Source: Oscillospiraceae bacterium
GTDB taxonomy: Bacteria > Bacillota > Clostridia > Oscillospirales > Acutalibacteraceae
Direction of reading: 5' to 3'
Assembly: GCA_902790325.1 (NCBI GenBank)
Contig: CADARP010000016.1
Span: 1-44,737, forward strand
DNA: 44,737 bases
Part shown: piece by piece, positions 21,411-36,523 of the stretch
How the letters are laid out: every line of letters starts with the position of its first letter
Position numbering within the stretch: position 1 is the first letter of the stretch
Program-made: the position numbers and the translations under genes
Notes under the pieces: generated by a model
What the model was told of the DNA's origin: nothing
The model's database searches: none
The model's input: only the letters and a program-made list of their open reading frames with translations

Positions 21411-22916
21411 TTATTCCCCCGCGTGCGCGATCCCGAGGATCTGCAGTTCCTTTTCCGTCAGACCCACGCCGCGCAGCATCAGCCGGTTGCCGCGCAGCGC
21501 CTCGACGGAGTTGATGCCCATGCCGCCCATCAGCTCTTTGATCTCATGCCGCCACGCGGTCATCAGATTGACAAGCCGCTCGCTGCCGACGTCGGGATTC
21601 AGCCGCTTGACGAGATCGGGACGCTGTGTGGCGATGCCCCAGTTGCATCTGCCGGTCTGGCAGGTACGGCAAAGGTGGCAGCCCAGCGCCAGAAGCGCCG
21701 CCGTTGCGATGTAGCACGCGTCCGCGCCCAGCGCGATCGCCTTGACGACGTCGGACGCGCTGCGGACGGAACCGCCGACGATCAGCGAAACGTCGCCCCG
21801 GATGCCCTCGTCGCGCAGACGCTGGTCGACCGCCGCGAGCGCGAGCTCGATGGGGATGCCCACATTGTCGCGGATGCGTGTGGGCGCCGCGCCCGTGCCG
21901 CCGCGGAAACCGTCGATGGCGATGATGTCTGCGCCGCTGCGGGCGATGCCGCTGGCGATGGCGGCGATGTTGTGTACGGCGGCGACCTTGACGATGACGG
22001 GTTTGCGGTAGTCGGTCGCTTCCTTCAGCGAATAGACGAGCTGCCGCAGATCCTCAATGGAATAAATATCGTGATGCGGGGCGGGCGAGATGGCGTCGGT
22101 CCCTTCGGGAATCATGCGCGTGCGCGACACGTCGCCGACGATCTTCGAGCCGGGCAGATGCCCGCCGATGCCGGGTTTGGCGCCCTGTCCCATTTTGATC
22201 TCGATCGCCTTTGCCGCTTCCAGATAGTTTTCATGCACGCCGAAACGGCCGCTTGCGACCTGGACGATCGTGTGTTCGCCGTAGACGTAGAAGTCCTCGT
22301 GCAGGCCGCCCTCGCCGGTGTTGTAGCAAATGCCGAGCGCCTCGGCCGCGCGTGCGAGCGACGCGTGCGCGTTGTAGCTGATGGAGCCGTAGCTCATGGC
22401 GGAGAACATGACCGGCATGGACAATTCGAGCATCGGCGGCAGTTTGCAGCACAGCGTGCCGTCCGCGTTCCGCTGCGCCTTCTGCGGCCGCTTGCCGAGA
22501 AACACGCGCGTCTCCATCGGCTCGCGCAGCGGGTCGATCGGCGGGTTCGTGACCTGCGAGGCGTTGATGAGGATCTTGTCCCAATAGACCGGCAGCGGCT
22601 TCGGGTTGCCCATGGAGGACAGCAGCACGCCGCCGCTGTTCGCCTGCTTGTACACTTCGCGGATGGTGTCGTTGTCCCAGTTCGCGTTTTCGCGCAGGCG
22701 GCAGTCGTTCTTCACGATCTTTAAAGCGTGCGTCGGACACAGCGACACGCACCGCTGGCAGTTGACGCATTTCGCGTCGTCGCTCAGGATCTTTTCCGTG
22801 CCTTCGAGAAAGGCATGCACTTCGTTGGCGCACTGCCGCACGCAGGCGCCGCAGGCAATGCAGCGGTTTTCGTTGCGGAGCACTTCAAACTCCGGCGTCA
22901 GATATTCCACGCCCAT
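21411..22916 (-). CDS. Glutamate synthase FMN/Fe-S catalytic subunit (archaeal-type split)
   Basis: This 501-aa central synthase subunit forms glutamate from 2-oxoglutarate and ammonia using FMN. The N-terminus has two [4Fe-4S] motifs, CIACGACVRQC and CVNCQRCVSLCP. The TIM-barrel FMN domain shows MSYGSISYNAH, GEGG, GQGAKPGIGGHLPG, ISPAPHHDIYSIEDL, IDGFRGGTGAAPT and a phosphate-binding VGGSVRSASDV. The Fe-S cysteines of the synthase core are in CHLCRTCQTGRC. I start at ATG 22916 (MGVEYLTPEF); the longer frame to 22973 runs into the preceding gene. It overlaps the amidotransferase stop by 1 nt (TGATG). Confidence 0.93.
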   Translation of the reverse strand: MGVEYLTPEFEVLRNENRCIACGACVRQCANEVHAFLEGTEKILSDDAKCVNCQRCVSLCPTHALKIVKNDCRLRENANWDNDTIREVYKQANSGGVLLSSMGNPKPLPVYWDKILINASQVTNPPIDPLREPMETRVFLGKRPQKAQRNADGTLCCKLPPMLELSMPVMFSAMSYGSISYNAHASLARAAEALGICYNTGEGGLHEDFYVYGEHTIVQVASGRFGVHENYLEAAKAIEIKMGQGAKPGIGGHLPGSKIVGDVSRTRMIPEGTDAISPAPHHDIYSIEDLRQLVYSLKEATDYRKPVIVKVAAVHNIAAIASGIARSGADIIAIDGFRGGTGAAPTRIRDNVGIPIELALAAVDQRLRDEGIRGDVSLIVGGSVRSASDVVKAIALGADACYIATAALLALGCHLCRTCQTGRCNWGIATQRPDLVKRLNPDVGSERLVNLMTAWRHEIKELMGGMGINSVEALRGNRLMLRGVGLTEKELQILGIAHAGE

Positions 22917-24013
22917 CAATATGCGCCCTCCTTTACCCGAATGATGACCGGCTCGCCGCCTGCCGGCGCCCATACGCGTCCGACGTCCGGTTCCATAACG
23001 CGGATCGCCGCTTCCTCGCTGGCGATATAGACCTTATCGTCTTTTTCGCCGACGACCATCGACCGCAGTTTCAGCCGGTCGTTCAGCGCCATCAGTCCGC
23101 CGTCGAATCCCAGCACGATGGAGAACGGCCCCGTCACCAGAAGGCTCGGAAACAGCGTGCGCAGATAGATGTGCTTCGCCTTGTCCTGCGCGTCCGTTTT
23201 GTTTTCGATCGTGCTCCAGAACGGCGCGGCGATCACGCTTGCGGCTTCCGACAGCGTCAGTTCCTGCCGGCGGATGAGATAATCCAATATATATGTGATG
23301 ACTTCGGTGTCCGTCTGCAGCGTGCATTTGTAGCCGAACATCTCGATGTACCGGCGGTTCGCGTCGTAGGAGGAGATCTCGCCGTTGTGCACGACGGAAT
23401 AGTCGAGCAGCGTGAACGGATGCGCGCCGCCCCACCAGCCGGGCGTGTTGGTCGGATAGCGGCCGTGTGCCGTCCAGGCGTAGCCCTCGTACTCGTCGAG
23501 CCGGTAATACAGACCGACGTCCTCCGGGAAGCCGACCGCCTTGAACGAGCCCATGTTCTTGCCGCTCGAAAAGACGTAGGCGCCCTTCTGGCGCGTATTG
23601 ATGTGCATGACCGTGCGCACGACGAACTCCTTTTCGTCGAGCTGCAGGTCGGAGAGGGCGGACTGCATGGGCGAGACGAAATATCGCCAGATCATCGGCT
23701 CGTCCGTGATCCGGGGGAGTTTGCGCGTCGGGATGCGTTCCGCCTTGTAGATCTCGAACCGCTCCCGCAGGAACGCCTCGCACGTTTTGCGCGTGTCGCG
23801 GCTGTCAAAGAAGAAATGCAGCGCGTAAAAATCCTTATATTCCGGATAGATCCCGTACGCCGCGAAGCCGCCGCCGAGTCCGTTGGAGCGGTCGTGCATC
23901 GGCTTCATCGCGTTGATGATCGCCTCGCCGGTCATTTTCTTTCCCTCGCGGGAGATCGCCGCGGCGATCGCGCAGCCGGAGGGAATGCGCACCTGTCCTT
24001 CTCTCGGTACCAT
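22916..24013 (-). CDS. Glutamate synthase glutamine amidotransferase subunit (archaeal-type split)
   Basis: This 365-aa class II (Ntn) glutamine amidotransferase supplies ammonia to the synthase subunit. The nucleophile is probably Cys14 in RIPSGCAIAAAISREGK, as in stand-alone archaeal-type GltS amidotransferases, so the first 13 residues should be removed by autoprocessing. Other class II marks are HGRYPTN, VHNGEIS (glutamine-binding region) and TDTEVI. GGAAAGGA lies 9 nt before ATG 24013. It is the first gene of the glt operon, 91 nt from a near-consensus promoter and directly behind a leader with an ANTAR-type hairpin and terminator. Confidence 0.9.
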   Translation of the reverse strand: MVPREGQVRIPSGCAIAAAISREGKKMTGEAIINAMKPMHDRSNGLGGGFAAYGIYPEYKDFYALHFFFDSRDTRKTCEAFLRERFEIYKAERIPTRKLPRITDEPMIWRYFVSPMQSALSDLQLDEKEFVVRTVMHINTRQKGAYVFSSGKNMGSFKAVGFPEDVGLYYRLDEYEGYAWTAHGRYPTNTPGWWGGAHPFTLLDYSVVHNGEISSYDANRRYIEMFGYKCTLQTDTEVITYILDYLIRRQELTLSEAASVIAAPFWSTIENKTDAQDKAKHIYLRTLFPSLLVTGPFSIVLGFDGGLMALNDRLKLRSMVVGEKDDKVYIASEEAAIRVMEPDVGRVWAPAGGEPVIIRVKEGAY

Positions 24014-24030
24014 AAACGCTCATCCTTTCC

Positions 24031-24098
24031 AAAAAAAGAAAAGGCGCCCATTTCGGCGCGGAGCGGATCCGTACCGAAATGAACGTCGTTGCTCATTT
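24031..24098 (-). promoter_or_regulatory. ANTAR-type attenuator in the glt operon leader
   Basis: On the minus strand, 24098-24077 form a hairpin: stem AAATGAGC/GTTCATTT (8 bp, closed by C-G then G-U) with hexaloop AACGAC, so A1 and G4 are present. An alternative terminator stem joins 24087-24074 to 24056-24043 (14 positions, one mismatch, two G-U), followed directly by TTTTCTTTTTTT (24042-24031). The two structures share 24077-24087 and exclude each other, as expected for ANTAR antitermination. Confidence 0.75.
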
Positions 24099-24103
24099 TC
24101 TTT

Positions 24104-24132
24104 ATTATACGCCGCACGACAGGATTCGTCAA
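24104..24132 (-). promoter_or_regulatory. Promoter of the glt operon
   Basis: On the minus strand, TTGACG (24132-24127), 17-nt spacer, TATAAT (24109-24104). The expected start near 24097 coincides with the first bases of the ANTAR-type hairpin. Confidence 0.85.
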
Positions 24133-24223
24133 GCCTTTTTTGTTTGCACATTTTTGCCCAAAAAGGATGCGCTTTAGTGCGACAACTTGTTAAATTTGTA
24201 AAAAGTTACAAAAAAGGCTTGAC
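24128..24223. repeat. 16-bp inverted repeat spanning both divergent promoters
   Basis: GTCAAGCCTTTTTTGT (24128-24143) is repeated exactly in inverted orientation at 24208-24223. Each arm contains the first five bases of one -35 element plus the A/T-rich upstream part, so the glt and gdhA promoters share an identical upstream region. The 64 bp between the arms hold no gene. Confidence 0.8.
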
Positions 24224-24246
24224 TTTCGGCGAAAGGCGCGTATAAT
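24219..24246 (+). promoter_or_regulatory. Promoter of gdhA and the downstream operon
   Basis: TTGACT (24219-24224), 16-nt spacer, TATAAT (24241-24246). The predicted start at 24252-24254 lies only 2-4 nt before the ANTAR-type hairpin. Confidence 0.85.
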
Positions 24247-24255
24247 GGGACGCGT

Positions 24256-25661
<1,406 letters not shown>

Positions 25662-25690
25662 AATACGTTGTCAGAATAAAACACAGGGCT

Positions 25691-25737
25691 AAGGCAAAGA
25701 CGTCTTTCCGCTCGGAACGGCGTCTTTGCCCCTTTTT
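25691..25737 (+). promoter_or_regulatory. ANTAR-type attenuator between gdhA and glnN
   Basis: Hairpin AAGGC (25691-25695), hexaloop AAAGAC (25696-25701; A1, G4), GTCTT (25702-25706). The overlapping terminator pairs GGCAAAGACG (25693-25702) with CGTCTTTGCC (25721-25730) around an inner TTCCG/CGGAA hairpin, then CCTTTTT. Like the gdhA leader it continues with TTTCAAATCAA and an SD. It should set the ratio of glnN and later genes to gdhA. No strong promoter is visible in the 100-nt gap. Confidence 0.78.
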
Positions 25738-25761
25738 ATTTCAAATCAAGGAGGATGAATT

Positions 25762-27858
<2,097 letters not shown>

Positions 27859-27900
27859 ACCGACAACGATAAGATAAAAAGACCGAAAGGAGACGTTACG

Positions 27901-28083
27901 ATGTCGACCGTTACCGACCGCGCGCCGGAACAGGAAGTTGCCTGTCCGCTTTACTTTATCGAGCCGGACGAAGAGCCGGAGCTGCATATGCCGGAGGATG
28001 AGGTGGCAATCGAACAGCCTTTCCTCTCCGAGGCGGGGGAAACCGAAGAGTCATTCGGGGAAAACACGTCCGTGTGGGAATAA
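27901..28083 (+). CDS. 60-aa acidic protein of unknown function
   Basis: This small, very acidic protein (many Glu/Asp, one Cys at position 15, no basic clusters and no membrane segment) starts MSTVTDRAPEQEVACPLYFI and ends ENTSVWE. I do not recognise a family. It is supported as a real gene by a strong SD (AAAGGAGA, about 7 nt upstream) and its position in the middle of the operon, 42 nt after glnN and 17 nt before asnB. An inhibitor or adaptor of glutamine synthetase III, or of another operon enzyme, is an attractive but untested guess. Confidence 0.65.
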   Translation: MSTVTDRAPEQEVACPLYFIEPDEEPELHMPEDEVAIEQPFLSEAGETEESFGENTSVWE

Positions 28084-28100
28084 GATTACGGGGTGATACT

Positions 28101-31299
<3,199 letters not shown>

Positions 31300-31316
31300 C
31301 GAAAGGAAATAAAACA

Positions 31317-33074
31317 ATGACTGATACACTTTTGTCTGCGATCCAAGAGGCCGTCGGCACGCAGGTATTCGCCGTCTGGTTTTTGATCGGCGCCGCGCTT
31401 GTGTTCTGGATGCAGGCGGGATTTGCCATGGTGGAGGCCGGTTTTACCCGCGCCAAAAACACCGGCAACATCATCATGAAGAATCTGATGGATTTCTGCA
31501 TCGGCACCGTCGTTTTTATCGTGATCGGATTCGGCCTTCTGATGGGCGAAGATCTGGTCGGATTTATCGGCAAACCCGGTTTCGATCTGTTCACGGCATA
31601 TGAAAGCTTTGATTTTTCAAGCTTCGTATTCAATCTCGTCTTCTGCGCCACGACGGCCACGATCGTTTCGGGCGCAATGGCGGAACGCACGAAGTTTTTG
31701 TCCTACTGTATCTATTCCGGCGTCATCTCGGCGCTGATCTATCCCATCGAGGCGCACTGGATCTGGGGCGGCGGCTGGCTGTCGGGACTGGGCTTCCACG
31801 ACTTTGCCGGTTCCTGCGCGATCCACATGGTCGGCGGCATCTCGGCGCTCATCGGCGCAAAGATCCTCGGCCCGCGCATCGGCAAATTCAAGTACGACGA
31901 AAACGGAAACGTGACAAAAGTCAACGCGTTTCCCGGTCACAATATCGCGCTCGGCGCGCTGGGCGTGTTCATCCTTTGGCTCGGCTGGTACGGATTCAAC
32001 GGCGCCGCCGCGACAAGCACGGCGCAGCTCGGCTCGATCTTTCTGACCACGACGATCGCCCCGTCGGTCGCAACCGTCGTCTGCATGGTCTTCACATGGA
32101 TCAAATACGGCAAGCCCGACGTTTCCATGTGCCTGAACGCGTCGCTCGCGGGACTTGTGGCGATCACGGCGGGCTGCGACGTGACGGACGCTTCCGGCGC
32201 GATCTGCATCGGTGCGGTGGCCGGTCTGCTCGTGGTTTTCGGCGTATGGCTGCTCGACTATAAGCTGCACATCGACGATCCCGTGGGCGCGGTGGCCGTC
32301 CACTGCATGAACGGTATCTGGGGCACGCTTGCCGTCGGTCTTTTCGCCGTGGATTCCGCGCCCGGCTATGCGATCGCCGACAAAACCGGCCGGACGCTGA
32401 CCGGTCTGTTTTACGGCGGCGGATTCAAACTGCTCTCTCTGCAGCTTCTCGGCTTCGCTTCGGTCGCCGCGTGGACGGCCGTGACGATCCTGCTGACGTT
32501 CCTGCTGATCAAAAAGATCGTCGGCCTGCGCGCTTCCAAGGAAGAAGAGCTTGTCGGGCTCGACCGCACGGAGCACGGCCTGCCCTCGGCATACGCGGGC
32601 TTCTCCATGCTGCCGGAGACCATTGACGCGGACGACGCGCCGGTCTTTGTCGCCGGCGACGTTCCGGAAGCCGAAGCGGTTCCGGTCAGAAAAGTGCCGT
32701 CCTTTGCGGAAGGCGAACCGAAATTCACCAAGATCGAGATCGTCTGCAAGGAGGCGCGTCTGGAAGCGCTCAAGAGCGCGATGCTCTCCATCGGGATCAC
32801 GGGCATGACGGTCTCGCACGTGCTCGGCTGCGGCGTGCAGAAGGGCACGCCCGAATACTACCGCGGCGTGCAGGTGGAGGCGACGCTCCTGCCGAAAGTG
32901 CAGGTCGACGTCGTCGTCAGCAAGGTGCCTGTGCGCACGGTGATCGAAACGGCAAAGAAAGTGCTGTACACCGGCCACATCGGCGACGGCAAGATCTTTG
33001 TATACGACGTGGAGAACGTCGTCAAAGTCCGCACGGGCGAAGAAGGCTTTGCGGCGCTGCAGGACGTCGAATGA
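31317..33074 (+). CDS. amt: Ammonium transporter fused to a PII signal domain
   Basis: This 585-aa membrane protein has an Amt/MEP/Rh channel (about 15-415, eleven expected helices) with AGFAMVEAGFTRAKNTGNI, GGWLSGLGFHDFAGS and HCMNGIWGTLAVG. A linker of about 50 residues leads to a complete PII domain at 467-585. PII marks include IGITGMTVSHVLGCG, a T-loop QKGTPEYYRG that keeps the Tyr of YRG, LPKVQVDVVV and TGHIGDGKIFVYDVE. Free GlnK-type PII proteins bind ATP/ADP and 2-oxoglutarate and plug the Amt pore; here the regulator is tethered. No separate glnK is in the window. GAAAGGAAA precedes the ATG. Part of the nitrogen operon. Confidence 0.92.
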   Translation: MTDTLLSAIQEAVGTQVFAVWFLIGAALVFWMQAGFAMVEAGFTRAKNTGNIIMKNLMDFCIGTVVFIVIGFGLLMGEDLVGFIGKPGFDLFTAYESFDFSSFVFNLVFCATTATIVSGAMAERTKFLSYCIYSGVISALIYPIEAHWIWGGGWLSGLGFHDFAGSCAIHMVGGISALIGAKILGPRIGKFKYDENGNVTKVNAFPGHNIALGALGVFILWLGWYGFNGAAATSTAQLGSIFLTTTIAPSVATVVCMVFTWIKYGKPDVSMCLNASLAGLVAITAGCDVTDASGAICIGAVAGLLVVFGVWLLDYKLHIDDPVGAVAVHCMNGIWGTLAVGLFAVDSAPGYAIADKTGRTLTGLFYGGGFKLLSLQLLGFASVAAWTAVTILLTFLLIKKIVGLRASKEEELVGLDRTEHGLPSAYAGFSMLPETIDADDAPVFVAGDVPEAEAVPVRKVPSFAEGEPKFTKIEIVCKEARLEALKSAMLSIGITGMTVSHVLGCGVQKGTPEYYRGVQVEATLLPKVQVDVVVSKVPVRTVIETAKKVLYTGHIGDGKIFVYDVENVVKVRTGEEGFAALQDVE

Positions 33075-33104
33075 CCGTTTTGCCGCGGATGGGGAGGAGA
33101 CAGT

Positions 33105-34511
33105 ATGGCGATTTATGAGGAATGCGGCGTGTTCGGCGTGTATGCCGACGCGCCGACGGACGCGGCGCATCTGTGTTACTACGGGCTGTACGCGCTGCAG
33201 CACCGCGGGCAGGAGAGCTGCGGGATCGTCGTGAACGACGACGGCGTGTTCGTCTCGCACAAGGACACGGGTCTGGTGTCCGAAGTCTTTTCGGAAAAGA
33301 CGCTGCACGCGTTTCCGCGCGCGTCGATGGCTGTGGCGCACACACGCTACGGTACGACCGGCGCGGGGAGCCGCGCGAACTGCCAGCCGATCGAGGTCAA
33401 CCACCAGAAGGGGAGGATGGCGCTCGCGCACAACGGCAACCTTGCCAACGCCGCTTCTTTGCGCTCGGAGCTGGAACTGTCCGGCGCGATCTTCCACACG
33501 ACGAGCGATACGGAAACGATCGCGTATATCGTCACGCGGGAACGGCTGCGGACGCCGTCCATCGAGGACGCGGTCAGCCGCGCGATGGACACGCTCGACG
33601 GCGCATACTCCCTGGTGCTGATGAGCCCGCAGAAACTGATCTGCGCGCGCGATCCGCACGGTTTCCGCCCGCTGTGTTTCGGCAGAACGCCGGACGGCGT
33701 CTACATCGCCGCGTCGGAAAGCTGCGCGATCCGCGCCGTCGGCGGCGAGGTGATCCGCGATTTAGAACCGGGTGAGATCCTGATCTTCACCAAAGACGGC
33801 GTCGTCTCCCGGCGGGAGCACTGCCGCACGGCGGAAAAGAAAACATGCGTTTTCGAGTACATCTATTTTGCCCGTCCCGACTCCGTGATCGACGGCGTCT
33901 GTGTGCACACGTCGCGGATCAAAGCGGGCGAGATCCTCGCGCAAACCTATCCCGTCCCGGCGGACGTCGTGATCGGCGTGCCGGATTCGGGATTGGACGC
34001 CGCGCTCGGCTTCAGCCGCGCTTGCGGCATCCCGTATGAGATCGGACTGGTCAAAAACAAATACATCGGCCGCACGTTCATCGCGCCGTCGGACAGAGCG
34101 GATCAGGTGCGCATCAAGCTCTCCGCCGTCGGTTCCGCCGTGCGGGGCAGACGCGTCGTGCTGGTCGACGACTCCATCGTGCGCGGTACGACCAGCGCGC
34201 GGATCGTGCGGCTGCTGCGTGACGCGGGCGCGCGCGAGGTGCACATGCGCGTGTCGGCGCCGCCGTTTCTGCACCCGTGCTATTACGGCACCGACATCGA
34301 CTCCGAGGCGCATCTGATCGCCTGCAGGTACACCGTGCCGCAGATCGCGGCGCAGATCGGCGCGGACTCGCTGGGGTATCTGCCGGTCGGAGCGCTGCCG
34401 GAACTGTGCGGCGGGGGCTGCTGCGACGCGTGTTTCACGGGCGTCTATCCGACAGCCGTACCGACGGACGGCGGCAAAAACCGCTACGAACGGCGGCTGT
34501 CTGAAATATAA
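33105..34511 (+). CDS. purF: Amidophosphoribosyltransferase
   Basis: This 468-aa enzyme catalyses the first step of purine synthesis, making phosphoribosylamine from PRPP and glutamine. It has a short propeptide, MAIYEE, before Cys7 of CGVFG, the Ntn nucleophile, so N-terminal processing is expected. Class II marks RYGTTG and HNGNL are present. The PRTase domain has VVLVDDSIVRGTTS (PRPP site). Cysteines in KKTCVFEYIYF, HPCYYG and CGGGCCDACF fit the oxygen-sensitive [4Fe-4S] cluster of the B. subtilis type. GGGGAGGAG lies upstream of ATG 33105. It stands alone, without other pur genes, among nitrogen genes. Confidence 0.95.
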   Translation: MAIYEECGVFGVYADAPTDAAHLCYYGLYALQHRGQESCGIVVNDDGVFVSHKDTGLVSEVFSEKTLHAFPRASMAVAHTRYGTTGAGSRANCQPIEVNHQKGRMALAHNGNLANAASLRSELELSGAIFHTTSDTETIAYIVTRERLRTPSIEDAVSRAMDTLDGAYSLVLMSPQKLICARDPHGFRPLCFGRTPDGVYIAASESCAIRAVGGEVIRDLEPGEILIFTKDGVVSRREHCRTAEKKTCVFEYIYFARPDSVIDGVCVHTSRIKAGEILAQTYPVPADVVIGVPDSGLDAALGFSRACGIPYEIGLVKNKYIGRTFIAPSDRADQVRIKLSAVGSAVRGRRVVLVDDSIVRGTTSARIVRLLRDAGAREVHMRVSAPPFLHPCYYGTDIDSEAHLIACRYTVPQIAAQIGADSLGYLPVGALPELCGGGCCDACFTGVYPTAVPTDGGKNRYERRLSEI

Positions 34512-34523
34512 AGGAGGCAGAGC

Positions 34524-35312
34524 ATGCACTTTACAAAAATGCACGGATTGGGAAATGATTATCTGTATGTGTTCGGCGAAGTGCCGGACGATATCGCCGA
34601 CCTGTCCGTCCGGCTGTCCGACCGCCATTTCGGCGCCGGTTCGGACGGCATGATCTATATATCCCGCTCGGACGCGGCCGACTTCAAAATGCGCATCTTC
34701 AACGCCGACGGAAGCGAGGCGATGATGTGCGGAAACGGCATCCGCTGCGTCGGCAAATACGTCTATGACAAAGGGTACACGGACAACACGTTCCTGCGTA
34801 TCGAGACGCTGTCCGGCGTCAAGGAGCTGGAACTGACCGTGCAGCACGGCAAGGTGCGGTCCGTCTCGGTGCAGATGGGAAAAGCGTCCGTGCGCGCACA
34901 AGAATCACTGCGGATCGGCGCGGACACATTTGCGTACATACCCGTCAGCGTCGGCAATCCGCACGCGGTGATCTTCACGGACAGCGCGGAAACCGTCCCG
35001 CTGGAAACGTGGGGCCCGCAGATCGAGCACCATCCGGACTTTCCGGACGGCGTGAACGCGGAATTCGTGCAGGTGCTCTCGGACACCGAACTGCGCATGC
35101 GCGTGTGGGAACGCGGCAGCGGCGTGACGATGGCGTGCGGCACGGGTTCCTGCGCGAGCGCGGCGGCCGCCGTGCGCAAAGGATACTGCCGGCAGGGCGA
35201 ACCGATCGCCGTGCATCTCGACGGCGGGACGCTGTATATCACGGTCGGCGCGGACGGCAGCGTCACGATGACGGGTCCTGCCGAGACCGTCTATGAGGGG
35301 GAGACAGCATGA
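34524..35312 (+). CDS. dapF: Diaminopimelate epimerase
   Basis: This 262-aa enzyme epimerises LL- to meso-diaminopimelate for lysine and peptidoglycan. It starts MHFTKMHGLGNDYLYV. The two catalytic cysteines are in MMCGNGIRCVG (about residue 73) and MACGTGSCAS (about 210). It has the usual pseudo-symmetric two-domain length, slightly short (typical 270-280). AAGGAGG lies before ATG 34524, 12 nt after purF. It overlaps dapL by 4 nt (ATGA), and the two catalyse consecutive steps. Confidence 0.95.
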   Translation: MHFTKMHGLGNDYLYVFGEVPDDIADLSVRLSDRHFGAGSDGMIYISRSDAADFKMRIFNADGSEAMMCGNGIRCVGKYVYDKGYTDNTFLRIETLSGVKELELTVQHGKVRSVSVQMGKASVRAQESLRIGADTFAYIPVSVGNPHAVIFTDSAETVPLETWGPQIEHHPDFPDGVNAEFVQVLSDTELRMRVWERGSGVTMACGTGSCASAAAAVRKGYCRQGEPIAVHLDGGTLYITVGADGSVTMTGPAETVYEGETA

Positions 35313-36493
35313 TCGAACTGAACAGGCATTATGCCGAGCTGAAGGATTCTTACCTGTTTTACAATATCGCGCAGAAAACGAAGGCTTATCTTGCCGCGCA
35401 CCCGGGCACGCACCTGCTGCGCCTGGGCATCGGCGACGTGTCGCAGCCGCTTTGTCCCGCGGTGATCGACGCGCTGCACGAAGCGGTAAACGACCAGGCG
35501 GCGAAGGATACGTTCCACGGCTATATGCCGGAATGCGGCGCGCCGTTTTTGCGCGAGACGATCGCGGCGCATTACAAAAAGCGCGGCGTAGAACTCGGCG
35601 CGGACGAAGTGTTTGTTTCGAGCGGCGCGAGCGACGAGCTGGGCGATATCCTCGATCTGTTCGACCGCAGCGCAGCCGCCATGGTGATCGAGCCGGCGTA
35701 TCCCGCCTATGTGGATGCCAACGTGATGGCGGGCAGACGCATCGTGCATCTCTCATCCGGCAGGGAAAACGGCTTTCTGCCGTCGCCGGACGAGTCGATC
35801 GACGCGGACATCCTGTATATCTGCTCGCCCAACAATCCGACCGGCGCGGTCTTTACGCGCGAACAGTTACAGGCGTGGGTGGATTTCGCCAACCGCCGCG
35901 GCGCGGTGATCCTGTTCGACGCGGCGTATGAGGCGTACATCGAGGATGAGACGCTCCCGCACAGCATCTTCGAGCTGGAGGGCGCGCGCACCTGCGCGAT
36001 CGAGATCTGTTCTTTGTCCAAGACGGCGGGCTTTACCGGTACGCGTCTGGGGTATACGGTCATTCCGAATACGCTCGAACGCGGCGGACTGCATCTCAAC
36101 GCCATGTGGGTGCGCAACCGCACGACGAAGACGAACGGCATTTCCTATATCCTGCAAAAAGGCGGCGCGGCCGCGTTCACCGACGAGGGGCGCGCACAGA
36201 TCAAAGAGCAGATCGCGCTGTACAAGCGCAACGCAAAGACGCTGACCGACGCGCTCGACCGGATCGGGCTGTGGTACTGCGGCGGCCATAACGCGCCGTA
36301 TGTCTGGCTGCACTGCCCGGACGGCACGGACAGTTGGACGTTCTTCGACTTCCTGCTGCGGGAGGCGCAGATCGTCGGCACGCCCGGCGCGGGATTCGGA
36401 GAATGCGGCGAAGGATTTTTTCGCTTCTCCACGTTCGGCGATCCGGACGACACCGCCGAAGCCGCCCGCCGCCTGACCGCGCTGCTGCGGTGA
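35309..36493 (+). CDS. dapL: LL-diaminopimelate aminotransferase
   Basis: This 394-aa PLP enzyme converts tetrahydrodipicolinate plus glutamate to LL-diaminopimelate in one step, bypassing the succinylase and acetylase routes. N-terminal IGDVSQPLCPAVIDAL and DTFHGYMPECG, then YICSPNNPTGAVF and the PLP-lysine motif SLSKTAGFTGTRLG, are characteristic of DapL. Length is close to the usual 400-410. Its glutamate donor links it to the operon theme. Translation is coupled to dapF by the ATGA overlap. Last gene of the roughly 12-kb rightward operon. Confidence 0.93.
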   Translation: MIELNRHYAELKDSYLFYNIAQKTKAYLAAHPGTHLLRLGIGDVSQPLCPAVIDALHEAVNDQAAKDTFHGYMPECGAPFLRETIAAHYKKRGVELGADEVFVSSGASDELGDILDLFDRSAAAMVIEPAYPAYVDANVMAGRRIVHLSSGRENGFLPSPDESIDADILYICSPNNPTGAVFTREQLQAWVDFANRRGAVILFDAAYEAYIEDETLPHSIFELEGARTCAIEICSLSKTAGFTGTRLGYTVIPNTLERGGLHLNAMWVRNRTTKTNGISYILQKGGAAAFTDEGRAQIKEQIALYKRNAKTLTDALDRIGLWYCGGHNAPYVWLHCPDGTDSWTFFDFLLREAQIVGTPGAGFGECGEGFFRFSTFGDPDDTAEAARRLTALLR

Positions 36494-36523
36494 GAAACGC
36501 CGGCGGTACGCGTCGAATAGAAT

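Noticed and set aside
24224-24255. A P1 hairpin (CGCGT/ACGCG around the -10) upstream of the gdhA ANTAR hairpin
   Set aside because: The loop is 8 nt, lacks A1/G4 and includes the -10 box, so would not be transcribed from the predicted start.
31300-31316. Further ANTAR leaders before asnB, pyrG or amt
   Set aside because: Gaps of 16-42 nt contain only SD sites; no hairpin with A1/G4 hexaloop or terminator was found.
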